From Actinoplanes regularis (GTDB lineage Bacteria > Actinomycetota > Actinomycetes > Mycobacteriales > Micromonosporaceae): a stretch of 64,000 nucleotides of DNA. The notes under the pieces were generated by a model. It saw only the letters and a program-made list of their open reading frames with translations, was not told the origin of the DNA and searched no databases. A program made the position numbers and the translations under genes. Numbering within the stretch: position 1 is the stretch's first letter; each line of letters begins with the position of its first letter. Where the stretch lies: contig NZ_FZNR01000014.1 in NCBI RefSeq assembly GCF_900188005.1, positions 169,476 through 233,475 on the forward strand, in the 5' to 3' direction. Below, piece after piece: positions 51,289-59,876 of this stretch.

Positions 51289-52355
51289 CGCGCGGCCAGC
51301 CTCGCCTTCAGTCCGCGGAGCACCCTGCCGGTACGGCCGCTCTTGAGCTTCTCCCCCAGCGCGCCCTGGCGCAGGGTGCGCGACAGCGCGGTCTGGGTCC
51401 GGCGCGCGGTGGCGACCGTCCAGGAACGGCCGGCCCGGCCGGCGGCGACCGGGGTCTCGGCGTTCTTCAGCCGGGTCTTGTAGAGCGCCTCGGACTTGCC
51501 GAGGTCGATCTGCTGGATGCCGTCGGTGGCGCCGGCCTCGGCCATTCGCAGGCAGAGCAGGATGCCGGCGGAGTACTTCGCCAGGTCCTGGTCGTAGGAG
51601 GGGAACCAGTAGGCGAGCACGGACTGGCTGCGCAGCCCCAGGTGCGCGGCGACCGGGCGGTCCCCGGCGTAGATCGTGGAGACGAACGCGCGGCACCCGT
51701 CGGACGTGGACGCGCGCAACTCCTCCAGAACGCCCGCGATCCACGGGGTCGTGAAGCGGTCGAACTGCTGGGTACGCCGGTACTGCGCGCCCTTCCACTC
51801 GCGCAGCGCGGCGAGTGCCGCCGGGTCGCGGTCGTCCCAGACGAAGCGTTCGTCACCGGCTTCGCGGACCATCTTCCGCTGTTTGCGCAGCGTCTGCTTG
51901 ACGACGTCACCAACGGAATTGCGATTTTCGACGTACGCGGCATAGCCGTCCCCGATGTTCATCAGAGGCGAGCCGAGGACCGACGTATGGAACCGGCCGA
52001 ACTGACCGGCCATCAGGTGGTCGTACTCCAGGACCGGCAGCTTGCACGCCTTGAGCAGTGCCATCTCGTCCCAGTTCGCGCCGTCCCGCGCGATCAGGCC
52101 CTGGCAGTCGCTGATGCCGAAGCCGATCGGCACCCCGATCACCCGGTTACGCACCTCGAACGGGAAGAAGCCGGTGATCCCGTCGGACTCCTCGAGCACC
52201 GCGACCCGGGCGGCCGGGCGCTGCCGGGCGACGGCGAGGGTGAACTCCGGGGCGAGGAACGGGTTCTGCAGACCGGGCTGGTCCTTCTGGAACTGCCGCC
52301 AGGCGCCGAGCTCGGCGGGACCGAGCTCGTCCGGGCGTATTACGGAGATCTTCAC
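51285..52355 (-). CDS. CelD/BcsL-type GNAT acetyltransferase (FemAB-like)
   Basis: 356 residues. A double GNAT-like layout is visible: FLAPEFTLAVARQRPAARVAVLEE (~32-55), KQTLRKQRKMVREAG (~155) and SYDQDLAKYSAGILLCLRMAEAG...IQQIDLGKSEALYKTRL (~266-310), the last being typical of the CelD family linked to exopolysaccharide biosynthesis. GTG 52355 overlaps the UDP-sugar dehydrogenase stop. It would acylate a polysaccharide precursor with an unknown donor. Confidence 0.8.
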   Translation of the reverse strand: MKISVIRPDELGPAELGAWRQFQKDQPGLQNPFLAPEFTLAVARQRPAARVAVLEESDGITGFFPFEVRNRVIGVPIGFGISDCQGLIARDGANWDEMALLKACKLPVLEYDHLMAGQFGRFHTSVLGSPLMNIGDGYAAYVENRNSVGDVVKQTLRKQRKMVREAGDERFVWDDRDPAALAALREWKGAQYRRTQQFDRFTTPWIAGVLEELRASTSDGCRAFVSTIYAGDRPVAAHLGLRSQSVLAYWFPSYDQDLAKYSAGILLCLRMAEAGATDGIQQIDLGKSEALYKTRLKNAETPVAAGRAGRSWTVATARRTQTALSRTLRQGALGEKLKSGRTGRVLRGLKARLAAR

Positions 52356-53701
52356 GCGTGACCCGTTCCGTGCAGAGAGGGACGGCCGAGCGCGCGGTAC
52401 TCCCAGCCGGCGGCGCGCCAGTGTGCCGGGACGAGCGCGTGCCGCCCGTCGACGATCTTCGCGCGGCGGACCACGGCGGCCATCGCGGCCGGCTCGATGT
52501 CCCGGAACTCGTTCCACTCGGTCAGCAGCACGACGACGTCCGCGTCGCGGGCCGCGTCCAGGGCGCTTGTGGCGTACGCCAGCTCGGGGTGCACCCGCCG
52601 CGCGTTCTCCATCGCGGCCGGGTCGAAGACGACCACGTCCGCGCCCATCCGGTGCAGGGTCGCCGCGACGTCCAGCGCGGGCGCGTCCCGGATGTCGTCG
52701 GAGTTCGGCTTGAACGCGGCGCCCAGCGCGGCGATCCGCTTGCCGGCGACGTCACCGTCGCAGAGTTCGACGACGAGATCGACGGTACGGGCGCGGCGGC
52801 GCCGGTTGATCCCGTCGATCTCGCGCAGGAAGCCGACGGCCTGGCCGACCCCGAGCTCCTCGGCCCGGTGCGCGAACGCGCGGATGTCCTTCGGCAGGCA
52901 GCCCCCGCCGAACCCCAGCCCGGGGCGCAGGAACCTGCCACCGATCCGTTCGTCGTACGCGAGCGCCTCGGCGAGGTCGTGGACGTCGGCGCCGGTCGCC
53001 TCGCAGACCTCGGCCATCGCGTTGATGTAGGAGATCTTCGTGGCCAGGAACGAGTTGGCCGCGACCTTGACCAGCTCCGCGGTCTGCAGGTCGGTGACCT
53101 TGACCGGCACGTCCTGGGCCAGCACCGGCTGGAACGCCGCCCGCAGCCGCTGCTCGGCCCACTCGCTGGTGACGCCGAAGACCAGCCGGTCGGGTCGCAT
53201 GGTGTCGTCCACCGCGAAGCCCTCGCGCAGGAACTCCGGGTTCCACGCGAGCTCGACCTCGTCGCCGGCCGGGGCGAGCGACCGCAGCAGGGCGGCGAGC
53301 CGGGCGGCGGTGCCGACCGGCACGGTGGACTTGCCGACCACCAGGGTGCGGCGATCCAGGTGCGGTGCGAGGCTGGTGACGGCCGCGTCGACATACGTCA
53401 GGTCGGCCGCCTCGGAGTCCGCCCGCTGCGGCGTCCCCACGCAGACGAAGTGCACGTCGCCGAAGGCGCCGGCCTCGGCGAAGCTGGTGGTGAACCGCAG
53501 CCGGCCGGACTCCAGTGCCTTGGTGAGCAGCTCGGGCAGGCCGGGCTCGAAGAACGGCACCTCACCGGAGCTCAGCTTCTCGATCTTGTCGGTGTCGACG
53601 TCGACGCCGAGCACCTCGAAACCCAGGACGGCCATGCAGATCGCGTGCGTGGCGCCGAGGTATCCGGTGCCGATGACGGTGAGACGGGGACTTGCGGGCA
53701 T
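52352..53701 (-). CDS. UDP-glucose/GDP-mannose dehydrogenase family (Ugd-like)
   Basis: 449 residues. The Rossmann motif TVIGTGYLGATHA (~8-20), the GKSTVPVGTA strand, and the active-site GLGFGGGCLPKD segment with its catalytic Cys (~260) identify a two-step UDP-sugar 6-dehydrogenase making a UDP-uronate. UDP-GlcA is the default product; the WbpD/WlbA-like genes upstream raise the option of UDP-GlcNAc 6-dehydrogenation. The ATG at 53701 overlaps by 1 bp the stop of the glycosylphosphotransferase gene. Confidence 0.9.
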   Translation of the reverse strand: MPASPRLTVIGTGYLGATHAICMAVLGFEVLGVDVDTDKIEKLSSGEVPFFEPGLPELLTKALESGRLRFTTSFAEAGAFGDVHFVCVGTPQRADSEAADLTYVDAAVTSLAPHLDRRTLVVGKSTVPVGTAARLAALLRSLAPAGDEVELAWNPEFLREGFAVDDTMRPDRLVFGVTSEWAEQRLRAAFQPVLAQDVPVKVTDLQTAELVKVAANSFLATKISYINAMAEVCEATGADVHDLAEALAYDERIGGRFLRPGLGFGGGCLPKDIRAFAHRAEELGVGQAVGFLREIDGINRRRRARTVDLVVELCDGDVAGKRIAALGAAFKPNSDDIRDAPALDVAATLHRMGADVVVFDPAAMENARRVHPELAYATSALDAARDADVVVLLTEWNEFRDIEPAAMAAVVRRAKIVDGRHALVPAHWRAAGWEYRALGRPSLHGTGHA

Positions 53702-55197
53702 CAATAGGCTCCCGAGCTGCGCACCACGGCGCTGACGGTACGGAACAGGATGGCGAGGTCCATGGCGAGCGACCAGTTCTCCACGTAGCTGAGGTCGAGC
53801 CGGATCGACTCCTCCCAGGACAGGTCGGAGCGGCCGGACACCTGCCACAGGCCGGTCAGGCCGGGCTTGACGACGAGCCGGCGCAGCATGTCGGAGGGGT
53901 AACCGGCCACCTCCCGGGCCAGCGGCGGCCGCGGTCCGACCAGTGACATGTCGCCCTTGACCACGTTGAGCAGCTGCGGCAGCTCGTCGACGGAGAACCG
54001 GCGCAGCCACTGGCCGATCGGGGTGATCCGGGGGTCCGCACGGATCTTGAAGAGTTCGCCGTCGTGCTCGTTGAGCTCTTTCAGCTCGGCGAGCCGCGCC
54101 TCGGCGTCGACCACCATGGTGCGGAACTTGTAGAGCATGAACGTGCGGCCGTCCTTGCCGACCCGCTCCTGTTTGAAGATCGCGGGACCGCGGCCGTTCC
54201 TGCCGAACATCACCAGGCCGGCGACCACGAGCAGCAGGGGCGAGAGCAGGACGAGCAGGGTCAGGGCGCCGACCCGGTCGAAGGTCGCCTTGAAGAAACG
54301 GGCGCTGCCCTTGAGCTTGGGGTGCTCGACGTGCAGCATCGGCAGGCCGTCCACCGGGCGGATGGTGGTGCGGTCGCCGGCGACGTCGACCAGGGTGCTG
54401 GCCACTATCAGGTCGATGTCGTCGCGTTCCAGCTGCCAGGCGAGCCGGCGCAGGGCGGGCCCGTCGATCTCCGGGCAGGCCAGGACGATCACGGTGTCGG
54501 CGTCGGCGCGGGTGACCGCCGAGTCGACCGAGTCGAAGGTGCCGTAGACCGGGGGCATCCCGGCGGCGAACGTCTTCGGACTGGGGGTGACCGGCAGCAC
54601 GGCGCCGATCACGCCGAGGCCGTGGTAGCGCTCGCGCCGCAACCGGCGGGTCATGTCGGAGACGGCCTTCTCGTGGCCGACCAGCAGGACCCGGTGCAGG
54701 CGGTCGCCGCGGCCCCAGGATCGGTGCAGCCGCTGCCGGTAGAGATAGCGCGCACCGAGGTCCACCGCGATGGCCAGCGGCAGGGCGATGCTCACGTAGC
54801 CGCGGGCCAGGCGCAGGTCGAAGGCGAAGGAGGCGATGGCCAGGACGGCGGTCAGCCCCACGCCGGAGCGGAACACCCGGGCGTACTCGTCGGTGCCGAC
54901 GAACAGGTGGCGCGGCTCGTAGGCCCGGTTCGCCGAGAGACAGACGACCCAGGCGATCGGCAGCAGGGCCGTCAGCAGGACGTAGCCCTTCATGTTCGGT
55001 TCGTCGCCGTCCGGGCCGAACCGCAGGACCAGCGCCCAGCAGGCGGCGCCGAACCCCACGACGTAGTCGATGAGGTACAGCATCCGGGCGTACCGGTTCT
55101 GCCAGCCCGCCCGCGTCTCGCCGGCGCGTTTCCCCCGCCGCGCCTGTGACGCCCTGTCGCTCAGGTCGACGGTGGACAGCGATTCGATTGTCTGCAC
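53701..55197 (-). CDS. Exopolysaccharide polyprenyl glycosylphosphotransferase (initiating transferase)
   Basis: About 498 residues from GTG 55197, preceded by GGGGGC. Four to five N-terminal helices (~40-150), a Rossmann-like domain (~170-290), another helix (~315-335) and the C-terminal bacterial sugar-transferase domain are in order. The last has KQERVGKDGRTFMLYKFRTM, SVDELPQLLNVVKGDMSLVGPRP and KPGLTGLWQVSGRS. It moves a sugar-1-phosphate from UDP-sugar to undecaprenyl phosphate, starting the repeat unit. It heads a four-gene coupled operon. Confidence 0.92.
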   Translation of the reverse strand: MQTIESLSTVDLSDRASQARRGKRAGETRAGWQNRYARMLYLIDYVVGFGAACWALVLRFGPDGDEPNMKGYVLLTALLPIAWVVCLSANRAYEPRHLFVGTDEYARVFRSGVGLTAVLAIASFAFDLRLARGYVSIALPLAIAVDLGARYLYRQRLHRSWGRGDRLHRVLLVGHEKAVSDMTRRLRRERYHGLGVIGAVLPVTPSPKTFAAGMPPVYGTFDSVDSAVTRADADTVIVLACPEIDGPALRRLAWQLERDDIDLIVASTLVDVAGDRTTIRPVDGLPMLHVEHPKLKGSARFFKATFDRVGALTLLVLLSPLLLVVAGLVMFGRNGRGPAIFKQERVGKDGRTFMLYKFRTMVVDAEARLAELKELNEHDGELFKIRADPRITPIGQWLRRFSVDELPQLLNVVKGDMSLVGPRPPLAREVAGYPSDMLRRLVVKPGLTGLWQVSGRSDLSWEESIRLDLSYVENWSLAMDLAILFRTVSAVVRSSGAY

Positions 55198-55479
55198 GCC
55201 TCTGCCCCCATTGGCTGCGGTCAATCCATTTCAGAAGTTAAACGGCAAACCGGACAAGCCGGATGCGATAGCCGCCGAGACGCTCGTCGCGCTCGACGGT
55301 GAGCGGTCGGTCACACACTGGAGACCCACCGGACACATGAGACAGACTTCCGAACCGTACCCGGTCCGCGCTACATCTTTCCGTCCGGCACGAATGGCGG
55401 TTCGGGTGAGAGAAATGGCGAACGTCCAGTTCGGAGCAGCCCGCTCTCGACAGGCGCATACTACGCAGATCCGCGTAGG
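55198..55479. promoter_or_regulatory. Intergenic region upstream of the EPS initiation operon
   Basis: 282 bp between the glycosylphosphotransferase start and the rmlC stop, both on the minus strand. Several AT-rich stretches (55225-55260, 55370-55500) could hold the minus-strand promoter. No gene, operator or convincing -10/-35 pair was identified. Confidence 0.4.
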
Positions 55480-56109
55480 TCAATCACCCTCGCCGAATGA
55501 TTGACTGTCGTCAACACGACGTATTGTTTCCACGAAGTCACGGCACGTGTCGAACCGCGGAAGCAGGCCGGCCCCGAGCGCCTCGGAGAGCGACGGCGCC
55601 CCGGAATCCTTGGGCGACAGCAGCGGCACGTCGACCGGCCAGGTGATCCCGAGCTCCGGGTCCAGCGGGTCGATCCCGTGCTCGTGGCCCGGGCGGTAGG
55701 TGGCCGAGCAGAGGTACGCCACGACGGCCCCCTCGGTCAGCGAGCAGAACGCGTGCCCCAGCCCCTCGGCGAGGTAGACCGCGCGCCGCTCGGTGTCGTC
55801 GAGCGTGACCGCCTCCCACTGCCCGAAGGTGGGCGAGCCGACCCGGAGGTCCACCACCACGTCCAGGACCGCCCCGGACACACAGGTGACATATTTGGCC
55901 TGACCGGGCGGCACGTCGGCGAAGTGGACGCCGCGCACCACGCCCTTGGCCGAGGTGGAGAGGTTGGCCTGGGCCAGGTCGAGCGGGTGGCCGACGGCGG
56001 CGGCCAGGTGATCGAAGCGGTACCACTCCAGGAACGTGCCGCGATCGTCGCCGTGCAGCACCGGGGTGATCTCCCAGGCGCCCTCGATGGTCAGCGGACG
56101 GATCTTCAC
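55480..56109 (-). CDS. rmlC: dTDP-4-dehydrorhamnose 3,5-epimerase
   Basis: 209 residues, the RmlC norm (~185-210). It carries DDRGTFLEWYRFDHL (~21-35), QANLSTSAKGVVRGVHFADVPPGQAKYVTCV (~47-77; H is the catalytic base) and AEGLGHAFCSL (~114-124). It epimerises dTDP-4-keto-6-deoxyglucose at C3 and C5. The ATG at 56109 overlaps the rmlA stop (ATGA). Gene order rmlC after rmlA, with divergent rmlB-rmlD. Confidence 0.95.
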   Translation of the reverse strand: MKIRPLTIEGAWEITPVLHGDDRGTFLEWYRFDHLAAAVGHPLDLAQANLSTSAKGVVRGVHFADVPPGQAKYVTCVSGAVLDVVVDLRVGSPTFGQWEAVTLDDTERRAVYLAEGLGHAFCSLTEGAVVAYLCSATYRPGHEHGIDPLDPELGITWPVDVPLLSPKDSGAPSLSEALGAGLLPRFDTCRDFVETIRRVDDSQSFGEGD

Positions 56110-56990
56110 CGGGCACCCCCGAACGGGCCGCTCTCCAGCAGGCGCTCCAGATAGTCACCATAACCGCTCTTCAACAGCGGCTGGGCCAGCTCCCGCAGGT
56201 GCCCGTCGGAGATGAAACCGAGCCGCCAGGCGGCCTCCTCGACACAGCCGATCTTGAGGCCCTGGCGCTCCTCGATCACCCGCACGTACTCCGACGCCTG
56301 CACCATCGACTGAAACGTGCCGGTGTCCAGCCACACCGTGCCCCGGTCCAGCACGGTCACGTCGAGCCGGCCGCGGCGCAGGTACTCCTCGTTGACCGCG
56401 GTGATCTCCAGCTCGCCCCGCGCGCTGGGCTCCAGCTCCGCCGCGATCTCCACCACGTCGGCGTCGTAGAAGTAGAGGCCCGGTACGACGTACGTCGACT
56501 TGGGCTTGTCGGGCTTCTCCTCGATGGACAGCACCTTGCCGGACTCGTCGAACTCGACGACGCCATAGCGGTGCGGGTCGGCCACCGGGTACGCGAAGAT
56601 CCGCCCGCCGGCCGGATCGGTGAACCGGGCGAGCTGCCGCCCGAGCCCGACGCCGTGGAAGATGTTGTCGCCGAGGATCAGCGCGACCGGCTCGTTCCCG
56701 ATGAAATCCGCGCCGATCCGGAACGCCTGGGCGATCCCGTCCGGTTTCGGTTGCTCCGCATAAGAAAGGGACAGACCGAAACGGCTTCCGTCGCCGAGCA
56801 GTCGCTCGAAATGTGGCTGATCCTCGGGCGTCGTGATGACCAGGATCTCTCGAATTCCGGCGGAGACCAGGGTGGTCAACGGGTAGTACACCATCGGTTT
56901 GTCAAAAATTGGCATAAGCTGTTTCGACATGGCCATGGTGATCGGCCACAGCCGTGAGCCGGTGCCACCGGCCAGCAGGATTCCACGCAC
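56106..56990 (-). CDS. rmlA: Glucose-1-phosphate thymidylyltransferase
   Basis: 294 residues. MRGILLAGGTGSRLWPIT (nucleotide-binding G-x-G-T-R-L), SKQLMPIFDKPMVYYPL (~22-38), LGDNIFHG (~107-114) and EEKPDKPKSTYVVPGLYFYD (~157-176) are RmlA hallmarks. It makes dTDP-glucose from glucose-1-phosphate and dTTP, the first step to dTDP-L-rhamnose, and is normally feedback-inhibited by dTDP-rhamnose. It diverges from rmlB. Confidence 0.95.
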   Translation of the reverse strand: MRGILLAGGTGSRLWPITMAMSKQLMPIFDKPMVYYPLTTLVSAGIREILVITTPEDQPHFERLLGDGSRFGLSLSYAEQPKPDGIAQAFRIGADFIGNEPVALILGDNIFHGVGLGRQLARFTDPAGGRIFAYPVADPHRYGVVEFDESGKVLSIEEKPDKPKSTYVVPGLYFYDADVVEIAAELEPSARGELEITAVNEEYLRRGRLDVTVLDRGTVWLDTGTFQSMVQASEYVRVIEERQGLKIGCVEEAAWRLGFISDGHLRELAQPLLKSGYGDYLERLLESGPFGGAR

Positions 56991-57035
56991 CGAGGAAGAC
57001 TAAGCACAGTGGAGGCGGTAGTACACTCGACCGTC
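56991..57035. promoter_or_regulatory. Short divergent rmlA/rmlB promoter region
   Basis: Only 45 bp separate rmlA from the rmlB start at 57036. TACACT (57022-57027) lies 8 nt before the rmlB GTG, placing it as a -10 box for a leaderless transcript. The GGAGG at 57011-57015 is too far (about 20 nt) to serve that GTG, but could belong to the alternative upstream start. Confidence 0.5.
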
Positions 57036-58013
57036 GTGCAGATTCTCGTGACCGGGGGCGCCGGTTTCATCGGTTCGGCCTATGTCCGGGCGGTACTGAA
57101 GGATGAATTCGCAGGTGCGGTCGGTGCCTCGGTGACCGTGCTGGACCTCTTGTCCTATTCCGGAAACCTCGCCAATTTGCCCGTGACGGATTCCCGACTC
57201 AACTTCGTCCGCGGCGACATCGGCGACGCGGCCCTGCTGCGCGACCTGCTCCCGGGCCACGACGCGATCGTCCACTTCGCCGCGGAATCCCATGTGGACC
57301 GCTCGATCAGCGGGGCGATACCGTTCGTCACCACGAACGTGCTCGGCACCCAGGTGCTGCTGGACGCGGCCCGGGAGGCCGGCGTCGGCCGCTTCGTGCA
57401 CGTCTCCACCGACGAGGTGTACGGCTCGATCGACGAGGGGTCGTGGACCGAGACGTGGCCGCTCGCGCCGAACTCGCCGTACGCCGCGTCGAAGGCCGCC
57501 TCCGACCTGCTCGCCCTCGCGGCCCACCGCACCCACGGGATGGACGTGGTGGTCACCCGCTGCTCCAACAACTACGGCCCGCACCAGTTCCCGGAGAAGG
57601 TCATCCCGCTCTTCGTGACCAACCTCCTGGACGGCAAGCAGGTGCCGCTCTACGGCGACGGCGGCAACATCCGCGACTGGCTGCACGTCTCCGACCACTG
57701 CCGCGGCATCCAGTTGGCCCTGGAGAAGGGCCGGGCCGGCGAGGTCTACAACATCGGTGGCGGCACCGAGCTCACCAACCGGGAGCTGACCGGACGGCTG
57801 CTGGAGGCGTGCGGCGCGGGCTGGGACATGGTCCGCCCGGTCGAGGACCGCAAGGGTCACGACCGCCGCTACTCGCTGGACATCACCAAGATCAAAAATG
57901 AGCTGGGGTACGAACCCCAGGTCACCCTGGAGCAGGGCCTGGCCGACACCGTCACCTGGTACCGGGAGAACCGCGCCTGGTGGGAGCCGCTCAAGGCCCG
58001 GACCGGCCGCTGA
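57036..58013 (+). CDS. rmlB: dTDP-glucose 4,6-dehydratase
   Basis: 325 residues from GTG 57036 (an in-frame GTG at 57009 adds 9 residues). ILVTGGAGFIGSAYVR near the start, HFAAESHVDRSI (~83-94), STDEVYG (~127-133) and YAASKAASD (YxxxK, ~154-162) are RmlB motifs, with SNNYGPHQFPEKVIP at the substrate site. It dehydrates dTDP-glucose. The stop TGA overlaps the rmlD ATG (TGATG). Confidence 0.95.
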   Translation: MQILVTGGAGFIGSAYVRAVLKDEFAGAVGASVTVLDLLSYSGNLANLPVTDSRLNFVRGDIGDAALLRDLLPGHDAIVHFAAESHVDRSISGAIPFVTTNVLGTQVLLDAAREAGVGRFVHVSTDEVYGSIDEGSWTETWPLAPNSPYAASKAASDLLALAAHRTHGMDVVVTRCSNNYGPHQFPEKVIPLFVTNLLDGKQVPLYGDGGNIRDWLHVSDHCRGIQLALEKGRAGEVYNIGGGTELTNRELTGRLLEACGAGWDMVRPVEDRKGHDRRYSLDITKIKNELGYEPQVTLEQGLADTVTWYRENRAWWEPLKARTGR

Positions 58014-58837
58014 TGCGCTGGCTGATCACCGGGGCCGGCGGCATGCTCGGCCGGGACCTGCAGGCCGTGCTGCACGGCGCGGACGTCGTCGCGGCCACCC
58101 GCGCCGACCTGGACATCCTCTCCTTCGACGCGGTCCGGGACGCCGTCGGCGACGTGGACGTCGTGATCAACGCGGCGGCGTGGACCGACGTGGACGGCGC
58201 CGAGGCGTCCGAGGAGGCGGCCACCGCGATCAACGGGCACGGCGCGCGCAACCTCGCTCTCGCCGCCGGCAAACGGCTGATCCACATCTCCACCGACTAC
58301 GTCTTCGACGGGACCGCGACCACCCCGATCCCGGAGGGGGCGACGCGGGCGCCGCTCAACGCCTACGGCCGCGGCAAGGCGGTGGGCGAGGAGGCGGTGC
58401 TGGCGGCGGGTGGCACCGTGGTGAGAACTGCCTGGTTGTACGGCGAACACGGCCCCAACTTCGTCCGTACGATGCTGGCCCTGGCCGCCCAGCGCGACAC
58501 CCTCGACGTTGTCGACGACCAGGTGGGGCCGCCCACCTGGTCGTACGCCCTCGCCCAGCAACTGGTCGACCTGGCCCGCGCGTCGGCCGCCCCCGGCGTC
58601 TACCACGGCACGGCGGCCGGCTCGACCACCTGGTGCGGCCTGGCCCGGGCCGCTTTCACCGAGGCCGGCCTCGACCCGTCCCGCATCCGCCCCACCACCA
58701 GCGACCGCTTCCCGCGCCCGGCGCGACGGCCGTCCTACAGCGTGCTGGGCCACGCCCGCTGGTCCGGCACCGGCGTCGCGCCGCTGCGGGACTGGCGCAC
58801 CATGCTCACCGAGGCGATGCCCGCACTCACCGGATGA
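58013..58837 (+). CDS. rmlD: dTDP-4-dehydrorhamnose reductase
   Basis: 274 residues. MRWLITGAGGMLGRDLQ (~1-17), INAAAWTDVDGAE (~51-63), STDYVFDG (~91-98) and YGRGKAVGEEAV (YxxxK, ~113-124) identify RmlD, which reduces the C4 keto group with NADPH to give dTDP-L-rhamnose. It completes the rmlABCD set and ends 12 bp before a convergent small gene. Confidence 0.94.
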   Translation: MRWLITGAGGMLGRDLQAVLHGADVVAATRADLDILSFDAVRDAVGDVDVVINAAAWTDVDGAEASEEAATAINGHGARNLALAAGKRLIHISTDYVFDGTATTPIPEGATRAPLNAYGRGKAVGEEAVLAAGGTVVRTAWLYGEHGPNFVRTMLALAAQRDTLDVVDDQVGPPTWSYALAQQLVDLARASAAPGVYHGTAAGSTTWCGLARAAFTEAGLDPSRIRPTTSDRFPRPARRPSYSVLGHARWSGTGVAPLRDWRTMLTEAMPALTG

Positions 58838-58849
58838 CCCCGGCCGAGC

Positions 58850-59092
58850 TCACCGACGCAGGTGCGGCAGGTCGTGTTCGCGGAGCACGTAGTTGACGTG
58901 CGCCTGCCGCAGCGACGGGAACTCCGCCTTCAGCGTGTCGTAGATGGTGAACCGGTCGCACGCCCAGCGGCGGGCGAGCGCCAGGATGGCGCTGCGAACC
59001 TCGCCGCTGGGCGGTGGCACGAATTCCCGCGGGGGCAGGTTCCAGGGGATCTCGGCGGAGTCTCGTGGCTGGATGTCGTCGTCGTCGACCAT
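58850..59092 (-). CDS. Small acidic protein of unknown function
   Basis: 80 residues from ATG 59092. The start is acidic (MVDDDDIQPRDSAEIPWNL), followed by a basic helical region (ILALARRWACDRFTIYDTLKAEF and HVNYVLREHDLPHLRR). No family recognised. It is convergent to rmlD. A longer in-frame extension to 59332 appears non-coding. Confidence 0.5.
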   Translation of the reverse strand: MVDDDDIQPRDSAEIPWNLPPREFVPPPSGEVRSAILALARRWACDRFTIYDTLKAEFPSLRQAHVNYVLREHDLPHLRR

Positions 59093-59255
59093 CGGAACCT
59101 CCGTGCCGGACGTCTCTCCCCCCGAAGGTAGGAACAGGCGCTGACGCCGGTCCACGACGAACCCCGGCAGGGATCCGACACCATCGTGGCGGCTTCCTGA
59201 CCAGCGGCGTGATCCCTGTCTAAGCTTGGGCATTTCCCAGCACGCGGAGGACGGA

Positions 59256-59876
59256 ATGCCGGGGGTGGCCATCGAGGTTGCCGTCGTCGACCCGCTACCC
59301 CTGTTCCGGCAAGGCGCCGCTGCCGTGCTCACCGCCGCCGGTCACACCGTGCACACCCCGTCGGACGTACTGGCCTGGGCCAGCCGTACACCCGGCGCGT
59401 TGATCCTGCTGACGGTGCTGACCTCGGAGGACTGGAGCCGCCTGGCACGGCTGCACGAGTCGTCCCACCTGGTCGTGGCCCTGCTCAACGGTGAATCGAC
59501 CGCGGCGGGCGTGCGTGCCGTCCGGTCCGGGGCCCGGTCCGTGCTCCTGCGCGACGCGTCACCGGCCGCCCTGCGGCGAACGGTGTCCGCGACCATCGAC
59601 GGGCAGGCGGTGGTGCCGGCCCGAGTGGCCGCGGCGCTGGCCGGCGGAAGCGGCGACGACCGGGAATCGACGGGCCGGCCGGCGGAAGCGAAGATGGCAT
59701 GGTTACGCGCCTTGGCGGGCGGGGTCACGGTCGCCGAACTCGCCGTACATGCCGGCTACTCGGAACGCGCGATGTTCCGGATGCTGCGGGCGCTGTACCG
59801 CGAGATGGGCGTCAGCACCCGGGTGGCGGCGCTGATCCGGGCTCAGGAGTCGGGCTGGCTTCGACCGGGTGGGTAG
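59256..59876 (+). CDS. Response-regulator-like protein with degenerate receiver and LuxR-like HTH
   Basis: 206 residues. The first ~115 residues have the alternating alpha/beta of a receiver (VAVVDPLPLFRQGAAAVLTAAG and AAGVRAVRSGARSVLLRDAS), but the phosphoacceptor strand reads ALILLTVL, with no Asp. The C-terminal region (~145-206) is HTH-like (GVTVAELAVHAGYSERAMFRML). It may act without phosphorylation. ATG 59256 follows CGGAGGACG. The last 65 bp overlap the convergent STAND gene. Confidence 0.7.
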   Translation: MPGVAIEVAVVDPLPLFRQGAAAVLTAAGHTVHTPSDVLAWASRTPGALILLTVLTSEDWSRLARLHESSHLVVALLNGESTAAGVRAVRSGARSVLLRDASPAALRRTVSATIDGQAVVPARVAAALAGGSGDDRESTGRPAEAKMAWLRALAGGVTVAELAVHAGYSERAMFRMLRALYREMGVSTRVAALIRAQESGWLRPGG

